This document shows, piece after piece, positions 16,188-25,401 of a DNA stretch of 64,000 bases (positions are counted from its first letter, which is position 1; each line of letters starts with the position of its first letter). The translations under genes and the position numbers were made by a program. Origin of the DNA: Bacillaceae bacterium S4-13-56. Its GTDB lineage: Bacteria; Bacillota; Bacilli; Bacillales; JAWJLM01. The notes under the pieces are model-generated. The model searched no databases, was not told the DNA's origin, and was given only the letters and a program-made list of their open reading frames with translations. The stretch spans positions 1 to 64,000 of the forward strand of contig JAWJLM010000002.1 of the NCBI GenBank assembly GCA_040191315.1, read 5' to 3'.

Positions 16188-17090
16188 ATGAAATGGATAA
16201 AAAAGGAAGATGGGAGCGCACTTGCCATTGTAGCTTTGGCTTTTATGCTTCTTTTAACGATTGCCGGTTTTGTTATTGACGGGTCACATTTATATATGGA
16301 AAAACGCAGCTTGCAAAAGATAGCTAATGCTGCTGCATTATCTGGAGCACAAGAGGTAACAGGTGATTTGCCAAAAGTAGATGCAATTGTGCATAAGATT
16401 TTAGAAGAACACGGGGAGCCTAATATTTTAGAAAGTCTGAAAAGCTTTCCAGATGACAGAGTTGAGGTGTTAGTTAAAAAAGAGGTACCAGTTATATTTT
16501 CTAAACTTTTCGGGATCGACACAGTTGCTATAAGGGCTGAAGCAATTGCTTCTTTAGGCGTTATGGGAAAAGCGGAGGGTGCAGCTCCGCTCGGAATTGA
16601 TGATAGTGTTCCTCTCGAATTATATCGAGAGTACAAATTGAAAGTTGACCAAACAGATGTTAATACAGGAAACTTTGGAATTCTTGCCCTTGGTGGATCG
16701 GGAGCAGCAACCTATGAGGATAACTTAAGGTTTGGATATCAAGAGGAACTAGTAACCGGGGATATTTTAGAAACACAAACCGGAAATGTGGCCGGAAAAA
16801 CGAGAACAGCTGTTGAAGAAAAATTGCTTCAGTGTCCTTATGTTCCAGGAGAAGAAATACCACGTGATTGTTCCCGAGTCCTACTGATTCCAACCTATGA
16901 ACCTTTCCGAATAGATCAAAATCAGTTAAAAGAGGTCAAGATTACAGGTTTTGCTTACTTCTTGATCACAGCACCAATGGATCCCAAAGATACAAGCATT
17001 ACAGGAATGTTTATAGAAAAAGCAGGAAAAGGATCATATGCACCTGATGCCTCAGGAAATGGTGCCTATGCAATACGACTGACGAGATAG
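16188..17090 (+). CDS. tadG: TadG-like pilus assembly protein
   Basis: A 300-residue protein with the TadE/TadG N-terminal domain: EDGSALAIVALAFMLLLTIAGFVIDGSHLYMEKRSLQK is the hydrophobic helix and flanking region (residues about 7-44), then NAAALSGAQEV. The remaining 230 residues are predicted extracellular, with no domain I can name; it lacks the long von Willebrand A domain of some TadG proteins. It lies between tadE and cpaB, which supports a structural or priming role in the pilus. Confidence 0.8.
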   Translation: MKWIKKEDGSALAIVALAFMLLLTIAGFVIDGSHLYMEKRSLQKIANAAALSGAQEVTGDLPKVDAIVHKILEEHGEPNILESLKSFPDDRVEVLVKKEVPVIFSKLFGIDTVAIRAEAIASLGVMGKAEGAAPLGIDDSVPLELYREYKLKVDQTDVNTGNFGILALGGSGAATYEDNLRFGYQEELVTGDILETQTGNVAGKTRTAVEEKLLQCPYVPGEEIPRDCSRVLLIPTYEPFRIDQNQLKEVKITGFAYFLITAPMDPKDTSITGMFIEKAGKGSYAPDASGNGAYAIRLTR

Positions 17091-17103
17091 GGGGGTGACA
17101 GAT

Positions 17104-17775
17104 ATGAAAGGGAAGTTGATGCTTTTTTTAGCATTACTACTAGGTGGAGTCACCACATACTTACTATATGAATATTTGCAAGACTACGAGGTTGCAACAG
17201 CTGGAGAATCAACCCTTGTCCAAGTAGTATCTGCAAATGGGGATATTGAAAAAGGGCAAAAAATTGTAGATGGGAACTTAAAACTGACCTCTGTAGCAGA
17301 AAATTCAGTTCATCCTAATAGTGTTCTTACAAAGGAAGAGATTATTGGAAAATATGCAACAGCAGACATGGTGGATGGAGAGATGTTTTTAAGTCACGAT
17401 GCTCAGTCGGAAAAGGAAGAAGAGTTGTATGTTGCAAAGAAAATAACCGATGGCAAGCGTGCCGCTTCGATTGGTGTAAATTTTGTTCAGTCTGTTTCGA
17501 ATTTGATAGAGCCAGAGAATTACGTGGATGTCATTTCCTCTAAGGTTGAAAAAGTGGGGGAAAAGGATGAGGTCAAATCTACGGTTCTATTAGAAAATGT
17601 TCGAGTATTGGCAGTTGGAAGAAGATTGATAGAGGTGGAAAAAGGAGAAGACTATGTGGAATATAGTGCGGTTACCTTAGAAATAACGAAAGAGGAATCT
17701 GTTCGTTTAATCAAAGCCTCACAAGAAGGAAGTATTCATCTTATTTTACATTCACAATTAATAGAAAAAGAGTGA
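17104..17775 (+). CDS. cpaB: Flp pilus assembly protein CpaB/RcpC-like
   Basis: A 223-residue protein with one N-terminal transmembrane helix (residues about 4-20), then a SAF-like domain (DIEKGQKIVDGNLKLTSV) and the RcpC domain (RAASIGVNFVQSVSNLIEPENYVDVI, VLLENVRVLAVG). In outer-membrane bacteria RcpC works with the secretin; in this Gram-positive Tad locus no secretin gene is present, so it may act in the cell wall or periplasm-like space. Start ATG taken after GGGGGG; a GTG three codons upstream is possible. Confidence 0.85.
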   Translation: MKGKLMLFLALLLGGVTTYLLYEYLQDYEVATAGESTLVQVVSANGDIEKGQKIVDGNLKLTSVAENSVHPNSVLTKEEIIGKYATADMVDGEMFLSHDAQSEKEEELYVAKKITDGKRAASIGVNFVQSVSNLIEPENYVDVISSKVEKVGEKDEVKSTVLLENVRVLAVGRRLIEVEKGEDYVEYSAVTLEITKEESVRLIKASQEGSIHLILHSQLIEKE

Positions 17776-17799
17776 TCTCCTAGGAAGGGGAGGGTCTTT

Positions 17800-18693
17800 A
17801 TGGAATCTCATGAAAGCACTAAAAAGAAAAAAAGAGGAGATTTAATAGTGGTTGCATCTGCAAAGGGCGGGGTTGGAAAGACCTTGCTAGCAGTTAATCT
17901 TGCAGCCGCTCTTTGCAAGAAAAATATGATGGTATCTTTAGTTGATGGTGATTTTCAATTTGGAGACATTAGCTTGTCTCTCGATTTACATACAACCTTT
18001 ACTTTAAAAGATATAGTGGAGGATAAAACACTAGATTCTCAATCCGTTCTAAGTTATTTGAATCGTCATGAGTCGGGAATTCGCGTTCTAGCTGCACCAG
18101 ACCGTCCAGAATACGCCGACTTAATCGTTCCAGATGTTATTACAGATGTTCTGACGTATTTGACCGATCATCACCAATTTACCATTGTGGATACTGGTGT
18201 AGGTTTTCATGAGAATAATTTAAATATGTTCGAGCTCGCTGATCAGATTCTTTGTATGACCAATCTTGAAATGTCTACATTGAAAAATACGAAACTGATG
18301 CTTGAGACCTTTGATATGCTAGGCCTAGCTCATAAAGTTACGTTAGTAATTAATCGTGCCACAATGGAAAGTGTAATCAAACCAACGGATGTGACAGACA
18401 TTTTAGGAATTGATGATCCAATCTATATTCCGAACGACTTTCAAACCTCTACTCAATCATTAAACATCGGAGTTCCATTTGTTACAAATCAGCCGAAAAC
18501 AGAAATTGCAAAAGCTTATTTCAAAATGGCAGAAAGACTTTATTCAAAAACTGATATGTCTCTTGCCTTTAAAAAAGAAGGGTTTAGAGAAAAGTTTAAT
18601 CAAAAACAAGAACAGACAGAAGAAGAACCAACAAAAAAGGGTTCATCAGGGAAATCGTGGCTTCATCCCTTTGGAAGGAGAGGGAATGCATGA
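17800..18693 (+). CDS. cpaE: CpaE/TadZ-like MinD-type ATPase
   Basis: A 297-residue ParA/MinD-family ATPase. The deviant Walker A VVASAKGGVGKTLLAVNLA is at residues about 18-36, switch motif LVDGDFQFGD near 49, and IVDTGVGFHENNL near 128. TadZ/CpaE proteins place the Tad machine in the cell. It lacks the N-terminal receiver-like domain of Caulobacter CpaE, as in other short Gram-positive forms. A charged Lys/Glu-rich C-terminal tail follows residue 265. Its stop overlaps the next start (ATGA). Confidence 0.88.
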   Translation: MESHESTKKKKRGDLIVVASAKGGVGKTLLAVNLAAALCKKNMMVSLVDGDFQFGDISLSLDLHTTFTLKDIVEDKTLDSQSVLSYLNRHESGIRVLAAPDRPEYADLIVPDVITDVLTYLTDHHQFTIVDTGVGFHENNLNMFELADQILCMTNLEMSTLKNTKLMLETFDMLGLAHKVTLVINRATMESVIKPTDVTDILGIDDPIYIPNDFQTSTQSLNIGVPFVTNQPKTEIAKAYFKMAERLYSKTDMSLAFKKEGFREKFNQKQEQTEEEPTKKGSSGKSWLHPFGRRGNA

Positions 18694-20132
18694 GTTTATT
18701 ACAAAGAATTGAAGAGAAAAATAAAGAAAAGGGCATGGACGATCAGCCTATTGTTTTGCAACCGGAAGTGGAAGCTTCACCTGCTGAAAAGAAAGATTTA
18801 CTTCAAGCCTTTCGCGAAACACAGCGTCCAAAATCTAAAACAACAAAAAGTGAAAAAAATAAACCATTATTGTCCAAGCATCAAGAATTGAAAAACATTT
18901 TACATAAACAGATTCTTCAAGATTTAAATGAAGTTGATATTGAAGAAATCATTCCAAAAATTGATGCGATGGCCATTGAAATTATGAAGGAAAACGAAAC
19001 CTTTCGGGGACAAGTGGATCGAAAAAAAGTTGTTAGTGAACTGATCAATGATTTGACTGGATTTGGACCAATCAACCCACTTCTTCTGGACCCGGATATA
19101 TCTGAAGTTATGGTGAATGGTCCGAATCAAGTGTATGTGGAGAGAAATGGAAAAATAGAACTAACAGCCGTACAGTTTCGGGATAATGAACATGTCATGA
19201 ATGTAATTGAAAAAATCGTAGCACCGATTGGAAGAAGAATCGATGAATCCTCTCCAATGGTTGACGCCCGTTTACCGGATGGATCTCGTGTGAATGCCAT
19301 CATTCCGCCTTTAGCTTTAAATGGACCAACCGTTACTATACGAAAATTTTCTAAGGATCCTTTTACGATTGATGATTTGATACGTTTTGGGACCGTTACA
19401 AATGAAATGGCCATTTTCCTAGAAGCTTGTGTAAAGGCAAATTTAAATATTTTTGTTAGTGGAGGAACCGGCTCTGGAAAAACTACGACATTAAATGTGC
19501 TGTCTAACTTTATTCAAGAGGACCAACGTATTGTGACGATCGAGGATTCAGCAGAATTACAATTAGGTCAAGATCATGTCATTTCCCTTGAGTCAAGACC
19601 ACCAAATATCGAGGGAAAAGGCGGAATACCAATCCGTGAGCTAGTAAGAAACTCCCTTCGTATGCGTCCTGATCGTATCGTCATTGGAGAGGTTCGTGGA
19701 GGGGAAGCACTTGATATGCTTCAAGCCATGAATACAGGTCACGATGGATCTCTAGCAACTGGGCACTCCAACTCCCCAAGAGATATGATATCTCGTTTAG
19801 AAACGATGGTCCTAATGTCAGGAATGGATTTACCTGTTCGAGCCATCCGAGAACAGATTGCTGGAGCTCTAGACCTCATTATTCAGCAGACACGCCTAAG
19901 GGATGGAACCCGAAGAATTGTTAATATTACGGAGGTTCAAGGATTAGAGGGAGATGTGATTGTTCTTCAGGATATTTTTGCGTTTAAACAGCAGGGAGTC
20001 GATGAGGAAGGACGTGTTATTGGAAAACTTCTTCCTACTGGTGTTCGTCCTAAATTTTATGAGAGATTACAAGCTTCAGGAATCACTATTCCGTCGAGTG
20101 TATTTATCCCAGAAGAGGAGTGGATGAGATAA
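18690..20132 (+). CDS. cpaF: CpaF/TadA secretion ATPase
   Basis: A 480-residue VirB11/PilT-superfamily ATPase that powers Tad pilus assembly (and in some systems retraction). A charged, flexible N terminus (about 1-70) leads to the CpaF N-terminal domain (LTGFGPINPLLLDPDISEVMVNG). Walker A FVSGGTGSGKTTTLN is near residue 260, the Asp box is RIVTIEDSAELQL, the Walker B region RPDRIVIGEVRGGEALDML, and the His box GHDGSLATGHSN. The start ATG overlaps the cpaE stop and follows GGAAGGAGAGGG. Confidence 0.95.
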   Translation: MSLLQRIEEKNKEKGMDDQPIVLQPEVEASPAEKKDLLQAFRETQRPKSKTTKSEKNKPLLSKHQELKNILHKQILQDLNEVDIEEIIPKIDAMAIEIMKENETFRGQVDRKKVVSELINDLTGFGPINPLLLDPDISEVMVNGPNQVYVERNGKIELTAVQFRDNEHVMNVIEKIVAPIGRRIDESSPMVDARLPDGSRVNAIIPPLALNGPTVTIRKFSKDPFTIDDLIRFGTVTNEMAIFLEACVKANLNIFVSGGTGSGKTTTLNVLSNFIQEDQRIVTIEDSAELQLGQDHVISLESRPPNIEGKGGIPIRELVRNSLRMRPDRIVIGEVRGGEALDMLQAMNTGHDGSLATGHSNSPRDMISRLETMVLMSGMDLPVRAIREQIAGALDLIIQQTRLRDGTRRIVNITEVQGLEGDVIVLQDIFAFKQQGVDEEGRVIGKLLPTGVRPKFYERLQASGITIPSSVFIPEEEWMR

Positions 20133-21097
20133 TGACTCCCTATTATATTGTGATTCTTGGCGGGTTTTCAGTCATCTTTTTCACTTTAGGTCTTATGCAG
20201 CTCATGTTTAATCGTAACAAACGACTTGAGAAACGAATGAAACATTTTCTTCAACATGAAGAAAAGTCTAAAGTAGATCCAAAAAAGTTAAAAGAAATGG
20301 TCGATTTTCGACTGGCTCGAAAGACGATTGCTGAAAAAGTTTTGACTCGGAAGAAGACGAACCAATTGGGGGACATGATTAAAAAATCAGGGATTCCAAT
20401 TAAAGTAGAAGAGTATCTGTTTTTTCAATGGATAAGCATTGCTTTTTGCGGATTACTTCTCTATCTCATTACAGAACAAACTTTACTGGTAGCTCCTGGT
20501 GGAATGATTGGTTTTATCCTTCCTAAATGGTTCCTTAAACGGAAGCAGAAAAAGCGGATGAAGGAATTTAACGAGGGTCTTCCTGATATGCTTTCCACCA
20601 TGATTGGATCTTTACGCGCGGGATTCAGTTTACCACAAAGCTTACAAACTGTCGTTGCGGAAGGGGAAGAGCCGATCAAATCAGAGATCGAACAAGTAGT
20701 TCGTGAAATGCAATATGGAAGTACTTTAGAAGATGCTCTTCATGGTCTGTATGAAAGAATGCCAAGTCAAGATTTAGAATTAATGATCCAAGCGATCATT
20801 ATACAAAGGCAAGTTGGTGGGAATCTAGCCACTGTGTTAGATAAAATTGTGGATACCATCCGTGATCGAACTAAGATTCAAAGGCAAGTAGTAACATTAA
20901 CAGCACAAGGCAGACTTTCTGGTCTTGTCATTGGACTTTTACCAGTAGTATTAGCCTTTATTCTATATTTAATTGAACCAGAATATATTGGTTCACTTTT
21001 TACCCATCCTATTGGTCAAATTCTAATAGGTGCGAGTGTGTTTTCTGCAACAATAGGGTTTATCCTCATCCGAAAAATCACAACGATTGAGGTGTAG
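20132..21097 (+). CDS. tadB: TadB-like type II secretion F-family platform protein
   Basis: A 321-residue inner-membrane protein with one N-terminal helix, two central helices (about 105-150) and the T2SF domain (LPDMLSTMIGSLRAGFSLPQSLQ ... QRQVGGNLATVLDKIVDTIRDR, residues about 155-260), then two C-terminal helices. It forms the assembly platform with TadC. The start ATG overlaps the cpaF stop (TAATG). Confidence 0.92.
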   Translation: MTPYYIVILGGFSVIFFTLGLMQLMFNRNKRLEKRMKHFLQHEEKSKVDPKKLKEMVDFRLARKTIAEKVLTRKKTNQLGDMIKKSGIPIKVEEYLFFQWISIAFCGLLLYLITEQTLLVAPGGMIGFILPKWFLKRKQKKRMKEFNEGLPDMLSTMIGSLRAGFSLPQSLQTVVAEGEEPIKSEIEQVVREMQYGSTLEDALHGLYERMPSQDLELMIQAIIIQRQVGGNLATVLDKIVDTIRDRTKIQRQVVTLTAQGRLSGLVIGLLPVVLAFILYLIEPEYIGSLFTHPIGQILIGASVFSATIGFILIRKITTIEV

Positions 21098-21099
21098 CT

Positions 21100-22005
21100 A
21101 TGGTTTTTGTAAGTTTTTTCTTAGCAATGGTTTGTCTCATTTATGGTTTATATACCTTGCGTGCCGAGAAAAGAATCAAGGTAAAAAAAAGATTAGCTCT
21201 TGTGATAGGGGAGCCTATCTCCTTTAAAGATAGGGAAGAGGAGATCCCGTTCTCTAAAAGATTATTACTTCCTGCGTGGAAGGCATGGAAACGGACATTC
21301 CGTAAAAGAATGCCCGGCGATAAAACCGATAAAATAGAACTACTCCTTTTGCAGGCAGGTAATCCACATGGGATGTCCCCGGTCGAGTATCGTCTATTGC
21401 AATTGTTACTCTATATCTTATTACCATTGGTATTCATTGGGTATGGGATGCTGCTCAGCCTTCCTATTGGTGGAGCTGTTTTCCTTGGACTCATTGGATT
21501 TGCCTTAGCAGGAGTTTTACCTAAATTTTATCTTCGTCAAAAAGCAAAAGCCCGGAATATAAAAGGCTTAAAAGAATTACCAGATGTATTAGACCTGTTA
21601 ACAGTTAGTTTAGAGGCGGGTCTTGGTTTTGATTCAGCGTTGAGCCGTGTCGTAATGAAAAAACCAGGAGTCTTATCCTCTGAATTCCAACGATGTCTGG
21701 AAGAAATGCGGCTTGGAAAAACAAGAAGGGAAGCCTTAAGTGGTATAAAAGATAGGTTAACATTTGATGAAATCAAGGTATTAATTAGCCACATCCTTCA
21801 GGCTGAAAAACTAGGAATAGGAATGGTTCAGGTCTTACGAGTTCAATCTGTTGAAGTCAGGGAGCAACGAAAACAGCGTGCAGAAGAGACCGCAATGAAG
21901 GCTCCTATCAAAATGCTTTTTCCGCTGATTATTTTTATCTTCCCTAGCCTTTTCGTTGTTTTGCTAGGACCAGCAGTTATACAGTTTTTGGAAACTTTCC
22001 AATAA
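21100..22005 (+). CDS. tadC: TadC-like type II secretion F-family platform protein
   Basis: A 301-residue T2SF-domain membrane protein, partner of TadB. The T2SF domain is seen as LPDVLDLLTVSLEAGLGFDSALSRV and LISHILQAEKLGIGMVQVLRVQSVEVREQRKQRAEE. It starts 3 bases after tadB ends and is the last recognisable Tad gene. I see no strong terminator directly after it. Confidence 0.92.
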   Translation: MVFVSFFLAMVCLIYGLYTLRAEKRIKVKKRLALVIGEPISFKDREEEIPFSKRLLLPAWKAWKRTFRKRMPGDKTDKIELLLLQAGNPHGMSPVEYRLLQLLLYILLPLVFIGYGMLLSLPIGGAVFLGLIGFALAGVLPKFYLRQKAKARNIKGLKELPDVLDLLTVSLEAGLGFDSALSRVVMKKPGVLSSEFQRCLEEMRLGKTRREALSGIKDRLTFDEIKVLISHILQAEKLGIGMVQVLRVQSVEVREQRKQRAEETAMKAPIKMLFPLIIFIFPSLFVVLLGPAVIQFLETFQ

Positions 22006-22116
22006 AAGATTTTTTCACCTGCCTGTCCTTCCTGTATAATTATAGGAAAACAAAGACGTGTATTTTTTATCCTTCATTGAAGAGTGCTGCGGTTTTAATG
22101 AAGGGGGGCAAACAAA

Positions 22117-22879
22117 ATTATAGTAGCCATTCTTTCTGCAATCATTGTTTTGGTATTGACTATATGGTTTGTTGGAGATTTCTTTTCGAAAAAAACTTCT
22201 GTAAGTCATGCGTCTTATTATGGATGGCCCATTACTATTCTTGAGTTCATCATGGAAGTAATAGTTTTGTTTACTAAAGGGCTTAGTATGGTATCTCCTT
22301 TTACTATCATTTGGGGAGAGTTACTCTAATTAGGAAGGATCTATGTATCTGCTTTTGTTGGAATGTACTATGTAAGGGACATTGGGCTATCACCATTTCA
22401 ACTCAAAAACTGGAGAGAGCATTTGCGAGCAAAGCTTATTTTTATCGTTATTTTCAGTTCTGCTTTTTTCTTATATTCTTTTTGCGGTAACAGATCCTAA
22501 GTTATCCGCGACCATTCGAAGGGTTGTTGATATGGATCCCAATATCGTGGTGGATATTACCCCGACTTTTATTTCATGGGTCATTGTAATAGAAGGAGCT
22601 ATCATTGAAGAAATTACATACAGACTCGGCATTCAAAACTTTTTCGCTAGTAAATTTAAATTCTTTCGAAATAATTATTGGGGAGCTATTATTATCTCTT
22701 CATTACTATGGACGTTCGCACATGCCAATACTATAGATCCAGAATGGATAAAGTTTGCTCAAATTTTTCCTCTTGGATTGGCCTTGGGTTATGCTTTTAG
22801 AAAATATGGGATTGAAGTTTGTATCCTTGTGCACGCATTATTCAATGCATTAATGCTTATGTTTGGCCCTGGGCTATGA
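22117..22879 (+). pseudogene. CPBP family intramembrane protease, broken
   Basis: Remnant of a CPBP (Abi/CAAX-type) membrane glutamic protease. The 3' part keeps EGAIIEEITYRLGIQNFF (the EExxxR motif), SLLWTFAHA and CILVHALFNALM, all expected active-site residues. The 5' part has lost its start (ATT at 22117, 8 bases after AAGGGGGG), has an in-frame TAA at 22327-22329 after GELL, and needs a frameshift near 22475 to join AKLIFIVIFSSAFF to ILFAVTDPKLS. Three lesions make a functional full-length product unlikely, though a late ATG at 22382 opens a 165-codon frame. Confidence 0.75.
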
Positions 22880-22947
22880 AGGGGTATTAGGTGTTAAGAA
22901 TTTCATTAGTGGAACAAAAATGCCATAAGCGACTTAATGTTTATTCA

Positions 22948-23290
22948 GTGAAATTCCATCTTGTTTGGTTGTTTTAGTGCTTTTTGATCCCTTTAGGTGC
23001 TACTATCAGTCATTGGGTGATGAATTTTGACTTAAGGTGATGATTTCAAAAGTCTATGTGCTAAAAAACTAGTTTTAAGTGACAGTTTTTTTATTCATAG
23101 TGACGGTTTTATGGTTTGTGTGCGAATCATTTCACTTGGGAGTAATTATCTTTGTTTGAGTGCCATACTTTCCCTTTCTATGTGACAATATAGAGATTTT
23201 CAGTGACGATTTTCTTCCATTTAAGCAAGTTAGGTGCAACTTTTCTTGGTTGCGTGCCAAAATTTTCATTCACCGCACATAGATAGGTGC
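22948..23290. repeat. Array of degenerate 20-21 bp units headed by GTG(A/C)
   Basis: No gene is seen between the protease remnant and rocD. Instead the trinucleotide GTG, usually followed by A or C and then a T-rich stretch, recurs at 22948, 22977, 22997, 23017, 23037, 23058, 23079, 23100, 23120, 23160, 23182, 23203, 23234, 23254 and 23287. Most steps are 20-22 bp, and the larger ones (29-40 bp) fall where a unit is degenerate (for example AGTAATT at 23141). The units differ elsewhere, so this is not a recent tandem duplication. The array lies between convergent genes. Confidence 0.7.
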
Positions 23291-23307
23291 CAAGTCTTTC
23301 AAATTGA

Positions 23308-23343
23308 AAAAGATGATTCCTCGAGGAGGAGGAATCATCTTTG
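23308..23343. terminator. Bidirectional terminator after rocD
   Basis: Perfect stem AAAGATGATTCCTC / GAGGAATCATCTTT flanked by A and T runs. It closes rocD on the minus strand. A near-identical stem occurs at 30108. Confidence 0.85.
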
Positions 23344-23345
23344 CG

Positions 23346-24542
23346 TTACACTTCCAAAACTTCTCTTATTCTATCTAATGCCCAATCAAGATCCTCTTTT
23401 TCGATGATAAGCGGTGGCGCAAATCGGATCACATTTTCATGGGTTTCTTTACATAGTAATCCTTTTTCTTTTAGTTCTTCACAGTAGCCGCGGGCAGGTT
23501 CTGTGAGTTCTACTCCTATAAATAATCCACGCCCTCGGACCTCTTTAATTTTAGGATTATGAATCTTTTTTAGTTCGTCTAGCATATAATTCCCAAGTTC
23601 AAGGGAGCGTTCAGCTAGATTCTCTTCCTCAATAACTTCTAAGGAAGCGATAGAAACAGCACAAGCTAATGGATTTCCTCCAAAAGTTGAACCGTGAGAA
23701 CCCGGGTTAAAGACGCCAAGGATTTTCTGATTTGCAACCACGCATGAGATTGGGAAAACTCCCCCTCCAAGAGCTTTGCCGAGGATCAGAATATCAGGGT
23801 CAACATCTTCCCACTCGCAAGCAAACATTTTTCCACTACGCGCTAAACCTGCTTGAATCTCATCAGCAATAAAGAGAACATTATTCTCTTTACATAATTC
23901 ACTTGCTTCTTTCAAAAATCCTTCGGGAGGGATGACAATACCTGCTTCCCCTTGAATAGGCTCGATAAGAAATGCAGCAGTATTCTTTGTGATAGCATTC
24001 TTTAAAGCCTCTATGTCTCCATAAGGTATTAATTTAATTCCAGGGAGCATTGGTCCGAATCCGCGTTTATATTCAGGGTCTGAGGAAAGGGATACAGCCG
24101 TCATAGTTCTTCCATGGAAGTTCCCAGTACAAGCAATGATTTCTGCTTGATCTTCTTCGACACCCTTAATATCATATGACCAGCGACGGGCAGCTTTTAT
24201 TGCTGTTTCAACAGCCTCGGCTCCCGTATTCATTGGTAGGGCCATATCCTTATTTGTAAGCTTACAAATCTTTTCAAACCAAGGCCCAAGCTGATCATTA
24301 TGGAAAGCCCTAGATGTTAAGGTTACACGTTCTGCCTGTTTCTTAAGAGCGTCAATAATTTTGGGATGCCGATGACCTTGGTTTACAGCTGAATAGGCAC
24401 TGAGCATATCCATATAACGGTTGCCCTCTGGATTTTCAACCCAAACTCCTTCTGCTTTAGAGATAACAATGGGTAGTGGATGATAGTTTTTAGCTCCAAA
24501 TTGCTGAGTTTGTTCAATGATTTCTTGACTTGATCGTGCCAT
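23346..24542 (-). CDS. rocD: Ornithine aminotransferase
   Basis: A 398-residue class III PLP aminotransferase that converts ornithine and 2-oxoglutarate to glutamate semialdehyde and glutamate in arginine breakdown. The PLP lysine is in [14 protein letters not shown], preceded by [27 protein letters not shown] and [17 protein letters not shown] are typical RocD signatures separating it from ArgD. An extended -10 (TGTTATAAT, minus strand, 24574-24582) lies 32 bases upstream of the start. I see no -24/-12 sigma-L promoter, which is how rocDEF is driven in B. subtilis. It stands alone, without rocE or rocF. Confidence 0.93.
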   Translation of the reverse strand: MARSSQEIIEQTQQFGAKNYHPLPIVISKAEGVWVENPEGNRYMDMLSAYSAVNQGHRHPKIIDALKKQAERVTLTSRAFHNDQLGPWFEKICKLTNKDMALPMNTGAEAVETAIKAARRWSYDIKGVEEDQAEIIACTGNFHGRTMTAVSLSSDPEYKRGFGPMLPGIKLIPYGDIEALKNAITKNTAAFLIEPIQGEAGIVIPPEGFLKEASELCKENNVLFIADEIQAGLARSGKMFACEWEDVDPDILILGKALGGGVFPISCVVANQKILGVFNPGSHGSTFGGNPLACAVSIASLEVIEEENLAERSLELGNYMLDELKKIHNPKIKEVRGRGLFIGVELTEPARGYCEELKEKGLLCKETHENVIRFAPPLIIEKEDLDWALDRIREVLEV

Positions 24543-24786
24543 TTAATCCCTCCTAATGGTATAGTCTTTTCCCATTATAACAGGTTTTTCGCGTTTTTTC
24601 CTTGGTAGATGGGAATGTACAAAACTTTCTTTCCATACGTACAGTTATGGCATTCGCTACCAAGGCTTACTAATGTAATTTTTTTCCAAAAAGGCTTCGA
24701 GGGATAGAAAAAATTCATATTTTCTATGTTCCATGCTATGATAGGGTAGAAGCTCTATATTGGACAATATAAAGGAGGATACATAA

Positions 24787-25164
24787 ATGATCGAAGGAAT
24801 GATCCACTCCCATGTTGGTGGATGGTCACTAGCTATTGTGCTTATACTTCTAGCCGTCATTTTCTTGAAGACAGGCCAAAAGAAAGTCTCCAAAATTCTT
24901 CACATGATTTTACGTCTCGTGTATGTAATCATCATTATTTCAGGAGGCTATTTATATAGCTTATACTTCCAAGGTGCAGGAAATCTTGGCGAAGCTACTG
25001 TAAAAGCTTTAGCTGGTTTATGGGTAATTTTTTCTATGGAAATGATTCTTGTCAAAATGGGAAAAGACAAGCCTACATTAAGCTACTGGATCCAATTGAT
25101 TATTGCTTTAGCTATTACGTTAGTTTTAGGATTTGGTCGTTTAGAACTTGGTTTTTTACCTTAA
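24787..25164 (+). CDS. yisL: YisL family (DUF1516) membrane protein
   Basis: A 125-residue protein with four hydrophobic segments and the DUF1516 pattern MIHSHVGGWSLAIVLILLAV near the N terminus. AAAGGAGG is 9 bases upstream of the ATG. In B. subtilis yisL lies between gerP and asnO, which is also its place here. Function unknown. Confidence 0.88.
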   Translation: MIEGMIHSHVGGWSLAIVLILLAVIFLKTGQKKVSKILHMILRLVYVIIIISGGYLYSLYFQGAGNLGEATVKALAGLWVIFSMEMILVKMGKDKPTLSYWIQLIIALAITLVLGFGRLELGFLP

Positions 25165-25168
25165 TTAA

Positions 25169-25200
25169 TGGGAAGCACTACCTTTATTGGTAGTGCTTTT
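25169..25200 (+). terminator. Terminator after yisL
   Basis: Stem AAGCACTACC / GGTAGTGCTT with TTTATT loop and following T residues. Confidence 0.85.
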
Positions 25201-25401
25201 CTTATACTATCAAAATTTACAGTTTTAGTTGGTGTGAGTTCACATCATGTATGTTTTTTATTAGCAAAACTCGTCCCTACATATTTTGTCATGTTCAATT
25301 ATATACATATAGTTATAAGGTTTTACTATATCCTAAATTTGTGGAACCTTTATGTGGAAAAACACATAAACATGATTAGGTATTAGGAAAGGATGAATCA
25401 C

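Noticed and set aside
25168-25386. 72-residue frame between yisL and asnO
   Set aside because: It begins in the yisL terminator hairpin and has no ribosome binding site.
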